A model generated the notes under the pieces. It saw only the letters and a list, made by a program, of their open reading frames with translations, was not told where the DNA came from and made no database searches. Source: an archaeon (GTDB lineage Archaea > Nanobdellota > Nanobdellia > Pacearchaeales > GW2011-AR1). Taken from it: a stretch of DNA of 64,000 bases. Shown here one piece after another: positions 50,196 through 59,100 of the stretch. The position numbers and the translations under genes are program-made. Positions within the stretch are counted from its first letter, which is position 1; every line of letters starts with the position of its first letter. Location: NCBI GenBank assembly GCA_027343665.1, contig DAHWKL010000002.1:235386-299385 (forward strand). The letters are read 5' to 3'.

Positions 50196-53100
50196 TTAAA
50201 CCTGTGTCCAGTTGCCTGTAGAGACCACAGACACTTCATACCCCTCTGTTATCTTTATTGGGAAATTAGCTCCAAGATATATTGGACCAACAAGATGGAG
50301 ATAACCCTGTGACGATTGTGTTAAAGGATTCCATCTCGAAACAGTATCTGAAATGCTTATTCCTGTAAGAAGAGCTTTTGCATTTGATAAGGTAGTGTTA
50401 GCGTATATGGAGATCCAGTTCTCTCCAAAAGAAGTGGAATTCTTCACTAAATGTACATTAACGGGACTGTTGACAATTCCAACCCCACTCCAGTTCACAG
50501 ATCCTGGCGCTGAAGAGTTTATATTCACTTCATAACCTTGGCCTGTATTCAAGTTGAAATTGCAGTTTGTTCCAGTGCAAGAAGGATAATTAGGACATGA
50601 AAATTTGTTGCATGTGACTCTCTTTTGTATTGTGGCATTCCAAAGGTTGAATGAAGTCGCATTCGTGATGCTATAAAGCGTTTTGTTTGCATTTGTCAGA
50701 TAAGAGAAATTTACAGGGAAACCTATGAGATTACTCGTTCCTGTCGTATGTGAAAGTGTGTACACTATTGCTCCAAAATATTTGGAAGAGGAATTTCCAG
50801 AAACAGGATTTGCCGATTTCACAAAGTAAAATCTTGAAAGTTTTCCGGAGAAAGTCTTATCTGTATAATTTGTCTTAGTTGTGTTAGCTAAAGATATGAA
50901 CGGACCCTGCATGTTTGGAGAATAATAAACATTATAATAAGTTGTGTGATTGGTTTTGCTCCAGTAAAGGGTTATATTCCCTTTTCCATTTGTTTTTGTC
51001 TGAGTTATATTGACAAGTAAAGGTTTAGTGGGAGGGAAGTAAGCTGCAAAAGTATAATTTGTTGAATTCCATGCATAATCCCCATAACCATCATTGCACT
51101 TCACATTCCATTTATAGACTCCGTCATTGCTGAAATTTATTCCTGCAAAATTGGTTGTAACATTCGCAGGAACCGACAATAAGGTCTGGTTAAGAGCCCA
51201 ACTCCCGCTCCAGTTTCCCCATAGTTGACATGTGGAGAAACTTGAATCGCTTACTGAAAAACTGAACTTTGAGGCAGTATGGTTAGAGAATTTTGCATTC
51301 TTTGACGGATAGATTAATTTTATAGTTGGAGGAGCTACCGTTATTATTGTGATATTTCTTGCGTTCGATATATTTGAAACGCTCTGGTTTTTTGTAAGAT
51401 TCCCGAATGCAAAGAATTTGTAAGTTTCTGGGTAACCAGTGGCATTCACAAAAAAAGTCAATAGTTGACTTTGGCTCACATTAAGACTGTTTGTCAAAAT
51501 GGGGTTTGCATTTGCATAGAAGGGCTTTGCACCAACTGAAGTGCTTATTATAGTTTTGGGAATAATCTCTTCCGCTCCCGTATTATAACTCGGAGTCACA
51601 GATGAATATTTTCTAACAATTAAATTATCCCACCACGTCGTGTAAGCTGATCCTAAAGCATCACCCACAAGTCCAATATAACCTCCATTGTTTGTGAAAG
51701 TATAAGCTCCTCCACATGATATTCCGTTGACATAGCTTTGAGCTGTTGTAGAACCTAAATTAATCTGTATATTATACCATGTGTTCGTCGAAAGTGCAGA
51801 ACATGCTGTCGGTGCTGTCCATGCTGTCCACGAAGTTGTCGAAGTGAGTCCTGCACTTTGCCCTGACCTTGTTTCGGTCCTGAACATCTGGCCTGCACCC
51901 GCTGCATTAGTAAGGAAAAACAAATTTCCAAGACCATTTGACATTGAATCAAACATTATCGTTTCATTGGGTTTAAGATTTATGTTTTTATACATGTAAT
52001 TTCCATTCTGAGAAACTGCATAATAACTTGGAGTAGGGTTTCCTGTCGTTGCTGTCTGTCCCGCAGATCCGACAATCGTCCAGCTTGAAACACTTGATCC
52101 ACTGTCAAAATAATCAAATGTCGCTGTCCCATTTGAATAAACGGAAGCCGATGGATTTCCATAATATAGGTAGATAGGATAACCCGTCGTATTCAAAATC
52201 TTGTCAAGTTTGACCCAAAGGATCATAGTTTTTCCGGAGGACGAACAACTTTGAACCCAATAAGGCAGCGTCGAATTTTGGTATGAATTCACAAATCTTA
52301 TCCTGGAAGAATTAGAATTGACACACTCGCTTGACCAACTGAAATCAGATCCGACATTGCTTGAGTTTAAGATCATCTTTGTCTGATATCCTGCAGGTGT
52401 TGATCCTGAAGGGACAGAGATATTGAACCTTTGCCTAAACTCCCAATCCCTGTTCCACCAGTTAGTTGAAGGGTCAAGAGTTACATTTACCTGACCACAG
52501 TCGGAAACAAGGCAGGTAACATTCACACTAAAATTGAATTTGGAATTATGAAGGATATTTTCATTTTTCAATGGATAAGTCACATTGAGGAGAATAGTAG
52601 GATATGAAACATTGAAAGGGACACTTAAACTGCTATTAATATTCCCCGCAGTATCATTGCATGAGAATTTTGCAGTATAAGTTCCGGGGGCGGGGGAAAA
52701 TGAATATCCAAAAGATGTACTTGAGAGTTTATCCATTGTATAATTAGTCATCCAACTGTTTATGCTTAGATTGCATCCTCCGAGATTCTCATTGCCTGAA
52801 ATGTTAAAATTTATTTTGGAAGGATAATAAGTCTTAGTGACTGGAGATGAGACTGTCAGATGAGGAGGAGTCGTATCAACGGTGAAGTAGACGAATGCAT
52901 AAGCTTGGCCTCCCGCAGAATTATTAGCATAAACTCTCCAGTCATTCTGACCTTCGTGGCTGGTGAGTCCGGTAAGATTCTGATTACAAGAAGTTGTTAT
53001 ATTGGTCGCGCCTCCATTAAGACTGTACCAACAGGAATCAAGACTTTGTGCGGTCGCAGAAAAATTCATCTGAGTCACATTATGAGCATAAGTTAGGTTC

Positions 53101-56100
53101 TGGGGATAGAAAATTTTAACTGAAGGAAGATGGGTGTCTACCAAAAATGAAACCATCTTATAAGATAAATGACCTAAAGTATCATTTGCATAGATTGTCC
53201 AATTATAATGTCCATCGCTCAAAAACACAGACACTCCTGTACTGCCACAGGGAATTGTTATATTAACTGTCTGATTTAAATTATACCAACATTGGGAGAT
53301 TAGAGGATCCGAGATGGTATAATTTAAATGTGTAATATTATAACCATAAGCGAAGTTATTCACTGGGAAAGTCGTTGTAATCACAGGTGCATGGGTATCG
53401 AGCCTTATCTTCCTCATCGAAGTCACGTTGTAATTTCCCGCTAAATCTGTTTCACTTGCTTTGTAATAATAAACGCCGTCCGCGAGTTTAGTCCAGTTTA
53501 TATATTTCTTAGACAAACCGATGTAAGAAGTTTTGTTGACCAGATGTGTTCCACCTGTTCCGTTATACAGATAAAAAGTAAGATTGCCTGGATTAACCTC
53601 AGTCACAGAAACATTTGCATATATCCAGTTATGAGAGATATTAGTATTATTAGCAAGGGTACCGGAAGAAAAGCTGATAAGTGGTGTGACATTATCAATT
53701 ATTATCGTCCTATTTTGGGTGTTTGTCACATGGCCTCCCGAATCAACAACTCTATAGAACCAATGGAAAATCCCATCATATAAAAACTCATAGACAACTC
53801 CGACAATATCTTTTGTACCTGAAAGAACTATCGTTGTAGTGTTTATCAGAGAACCCGTTGAGTTATACAAATTGAATATTGCTTCTCCTAAGCCAACGCT
53901 GTCATTAGCGCTCAAAGTGAAATTCTGTGTGGTTTTATTTGAGTAAGTGTTATTCTTCGGGCTAATGAGACTTGCATTCGCACCGAAAGCATCAACTGTA
54001 AAACTGACTTTCGCGCTGCTGTTTACATTTCCAGCAAGATCTTCACATAAAAATTTAGCAGTGTATCTGCCATCTGCAATATGAAAATTGAGCTTTGAGA
54101 ATACCGTTGAATTGACTTCAGACATCTTATAATTCGTTACAAAATTATTAAAGCTGAAGTTACAAAGACTTAGGTTTTCATTACCAGAAACACTGAAGTT
54201 TATGTTTGAAAGATTGTAAGTTCTGTTTGACGGACTTATCACAGTTACTTTTGGAGGAACATTGTCTATTGTTACATTCCAAGATTTAGTCATATTGGAT
54301 ATACTTAGATTGGAAGTCAAATTTGCATAAGCAAAAAAAGTATTCGTCCCTACACCTGTCGAATTGACCCAGAAAGTTACTTTTTGGCTTTGACCCTTCG
54401 AAAGTGAAATTGTTGTGCGTGGGTTGGAAGCATTTGTATAGAAAGGAACATCTCCTACATGTGCGGATACAAGACCCGATTTCACTGCCGCTTGCTCTGT
54501 GCCCAAAGTTATGGTAGGTGTCGTCGTGGAATATTGTCTCACGATTAAATTATCCCACCATGTGGTGTAAGTAGCTCCAAGACCATCACCTATAAGCCCT
54601 ATGTAAGGTCCGCGATTTGTATAAGTAAAAGGAGAACCGCACGCAACTCCGTTTATATATGCCTGTGCTGTACTAGCGCCGATATTGACAGTAAAGTTAT
54701 ACCAAGTGTTAGTAGCTATGTTTGAACATGTTGATGAAGGCACACTCCATGAAGTCCACGAAGCAGTATTGCCAAGACCTGCGTTGTTTCCTGCTCTCGT
54801 TTCCGCTCTGAACATCTGGCCTTGACCTGTAGCACCTGTTAAGAAAAAAAGATTACCCAAACCATTTGATCTGACATTGAAACTTATTGTTTCATTTGGT
54901 TTCAGACTTGCGTTTGTGTACATATAATCTCCACTGGCTGAATTTGCATAATAGCTTGGCGGGGGGAGTCCCTGCGCTGAAGTCGACCCTGCAGCTCCAA
55001 CAATTGTCCAGCCTGAAGTACTGTTTGCTGTATTATAATAATTGAATGTCTTGGTCCCATTAGAGATTGATGAAGCTAAGGGATTTCCATAATACATTGT
55101 GATCGGAGTCGCTCCCGAAGCGCTTATGATTGGAACTTTAACCCAAAAACTCGAATTTCCTCCCGCAATATTACAAGACTGAATCCAATAGTTAAGTGAA
55201 GACCCCGAGGAGTTGACAAATCTTATATCACTGCAATCAGAATTTAGCTTTCCATTTTTGTAAGCTGAGGTCAGATTAAGGTTCACCAAGACCTGGTAGT
55301 TAGTCAAAATTTTTCCTGCCCCGGTCAAATTTATTGTTCTTCTGTAAAGCCAATTATTATTCCACCAGTTGGATGGATCAAGACTTATATTTGACGTCCC
55401 ACATATGCCTGAAAGACAGCTCACATTAAGGGTCACATTAAAGAATTTATTTTGCCCGACAGTTATACTGCTCTTTGGATAGACCAAAGATAATCCTAAA
55501 GAAGGTTTTTCATATTTTATCGTCCTGTTTGAAACACCAAAATTGCAGTTTCCTAGAAAATCACATGAAGCATAATTCCATCTGAATGTATCATAATAAG
55601 AAAGATTTATGGAAATGTTTGCAGATCCCGATTTTCCTGAAAGCGTGACTGTCGTCTTATTCACAATCTTTCCGGTAGAGTTCCATAAGTACAAAGTTGC
55701 ATTGGACAGATTATTTGCATCATTAAAGTTAGCTGAAAGATGAACTATCTTCGTGGACAGGGAATTATTCGCAGGTGAATTTAATGTAACAGAGGGGGGC
55801 GTAGTGTCTATTGTTATTGTATTGTTTGATGTCAGAACAACATTTCCTGCCATATCGAAAACCCTGTAGAACCAGTTGAAAACACCGTCGTAAAGGAATT
55901 CATAAACTATCCCACCCACAACTTTTGTTCCCGAGATGAGTATTGTCGTCGTGTTTATCAGTTTTCCTGAAGAGTTGTAGACATTCAGGGTCGCGTTCTT
56001 AAGGGCGATATTGTCTGTCGCATTGAATGAAAGATTCTGATTCTTAGATTTTGAATAAGTATCATTAGCAGGAGTCATAAGACTTGCATTAGGCGCAGTT

Positions 56101-59100
56101 GTGTCAAGGGTTATCTTTCTGGTTAATGTTGAGTTTTTGTTTCCTGCAAGGTCATAAACTGTCACATTGTAATAATATGATCCTTGTGGGAGTGAAGACC
56201 ATTTCTGGCTTCTTGTGCTATTTGTGTAAAGATTAGAGTATATTTTGCTCCTGGTGGAATTGTAAAGATTGAAGGTTATATTGGCAAAGTTGAGTTCGGT
56301 CACACTTGTATTTACAAATATTGAAGTTGAATTTACATAAGTCCCGTTTGAAAGAGTTCCGGAAGAATAGCTCACGAGAGGGTCTGTAGTATCGACAGTC
56401 GCTTTTCTGGTTTTTGTTGAATTGGAATTTCCGGCAAGGTCTCCTGCTGTTGCATTGTAATAATAAATACCATCTGCGAGATTGGTCCAGTTTATCTTTG
56501 TATTCTCCAAGTTATAAGTGGTTTTGTTGACTAAGCCTGTTGAATTATAAAGTGAGAATGTCAGATTCGCGAAATTCAGGTCATATGAAGTTACATTGAC
56601 ATAGATGTATTTTTTGTTTGTGTAAGTGTTATTTGAATAAGTCCCCGCCGAGTAAGAGATAAGAGGATTTATTGTATCTATTGTTAGTGTGTTATTTGTT
56701 GTATTGAATGAATTTCCGGCAGCGTCAAAAATTCTATAGAACCAATGGAAAACCCCGTCATAGAGGAACTCATAAACGACACTTGCAACATCATTTGTTC
56801 CTGAAAGGAGTATTGTCGTCGTGTTTATCAGTTTTCCGGAAGAGTTATAGATGTTAAGAGTTGCGTTTCCCAATTGCAGATTATCTGTTGCATTTAAGAC
56901 AAAATTCTGTGAAGTCCTGTTTGTGTAAGTATTATTTTTTGGGGAAAGGATAGTCCCTGATGGAGGAGTCCTGTCGACAATCTCTATTGTCTGCCATTGG
57001 ACAATGTTTGTCTGGGAAGTTGTCCCTTTGTACAACGTTAAAGTTGTCGCTCCGGTTATTGCACTAGAGACTATACCATTTGCATTAGTATTACCTGTGC
57101 CTGTGGAAGTATGACTTTGCCACCTGAAAGATTTGGAGACATTCGCTAATTGAGGGATTGTGGTCGTAGTAGAAGAAGTCATGCTTACTGACCCATTATT
57201 CACATCAAACATGTTTCCTGAGACAGCAAACCAGTTCGCAATATAAGTTCCTGAAGCTGTTGATCTTGTAAAAGTAATTGAATTTGAGCTCAGAGCGCCG
57301 TTGATATTCCAATAAGCAATTCCCGTGGAGCTTCCTTCGGTTCCAGAAAAAATAAGAAAACTTTCACTTTTATTCACAGGTGTTGCAAGAGAACTTGTAT
57401 TCGTTGTCGCTGTAGACCCTAGGATAGTTGCTCCACTCTGAACACTTGCCCCTTTCCAGCTGACAACCTGCCATGAAACAACACCCGCATTCCCAGTAGT
57501 TGTCCTTTGCACCTGTATTGCTGTCGAATTTACAAAATGTCCTGTCCAAAGCCCAGAGATATATTGATTGCTTGTTCCGGAGTTCAATCTATTGTATACA
57601 ATTATGAAAGAAGACGAAAGATTAACTGCAGAGATTGGAATAGTTATTGAACTTGCAGTTGAGGTATAAGAATTTTCTCCTCTTTGGGCTTTTATATAAG
57701 GACCTGTTATTGCTTCCCATTGGACTGTCGCTGCTCCTCCTGCATAATTATAGAAAGATAGGTCATTTGGATCCGAAAAGTTTCCTGTTACCTGAAGAGC
57801 ACTCGGTGCAGATGAAGAGCTTACTGCATCAAGGATTATGAAAGACTTCGACGGATCAATTTCATTTATAGGGACGATAGAATTGCCGTTCACGCTAACT
57901 GATCCCCTCTGAACATTATAAGTAGAAGTCGGGATATAACTTGTGTTTACAAGGAAGCTCACTTTAGTTAAGTTTGTATTTCCAAGAGTATCATTCGCAT
58001 AAAGGTAAAGTGTATGCTCCTGAAAATCGCTTGTGCTAAAAGTTGTGCCCTGATTACAGGTGATTGTTATATTAGCTGAATGATCAATATTATACCAGCA
58101 GGATTTAAGATTTAAGTCAGTAGCTGTAAAACTCAAAGGTAAGCTCACATTTGTGCTGTAAGTTTCATTCTTTGGTGTTATTATATGAACATAAGGGGGA
58201 ATAGTATCAATAAGTTCTATTGTTCTTGTAGAAGTGTGATTGAAATTACCATAAGTGTCTTCTGCTGTAACATTATACTTATAAGTGACATTTCCGCTTG
58301 CAAGATTTGTCCAATTTATAGAAGTTACTGAATTACCTGCGTAAGTTGTTTCATTCACAAGACCTGAAGAGTTGTACAAATCAAAAGTTATATTAGAAAA
58401 ATGCATATCTGAAGCACTTGTGTTTACGTATATCCAGTTTCCTTGAAATTTCGAATTGTTAGAAGGAGTTCCTGTGGAGTAAGACACTGATGGGGCAATC
58501 GAGTCTATGGATAAGGTATTGTTTGATGTCAGAACAACATTTCCTGCCATATCGAAAACCCTGTAGAACCAGTTGAAAACACCGTCGTAAAGGAATTCAT
58601 AAACTATCCCTCCCACAACTTTTGTTCCTGAGATGAGTATTGTCGTCGTGTTTATCAGTTTTCCTGAAGAGTTGTAGACATTCAGGGTCGCGTTCTTAAG
58701 GGCGATATTGTCTGTCGCATTGAATGAAAGATTTTGATTCCTGTTGTTTGAGTGTGTGCCATTGAGTGGAGTAATCAAGTTTGCATTCGGTGCGGTAGTG
58801 TCAAGTGTTATCTTTCTCGTTGAGGTTGAATTCTTATTTCCGGCCCGGTCATATACTGTGACATTGTAATAATAAACCCCTTCTGGAAGATAATTCCATG
58901 TATCTGACCTTGTTGAATCTGTAAAAGTGTCTGAATACAGATTTGTGCCGGTCCCGTTGTAAAGACTAAAAGTAATATTCGCGAAATTTAATTCTATAAC
59001 GCTTGTGTTTACAAAAATCGAAGTTGAATTCAGATAAGTATCATTTAGATATGTCCCTGCGCCGTAAATTATCAAAGGATTAATTGTATCTATTGTAAAA

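Noticed and set aside
39928-52423. Insertion sequence or transposon copies shared by the giant genes
   Set aside because: No transposase, terminal inverted repeats or target duplications; the shared block encodes a domain continuous with both proteins.
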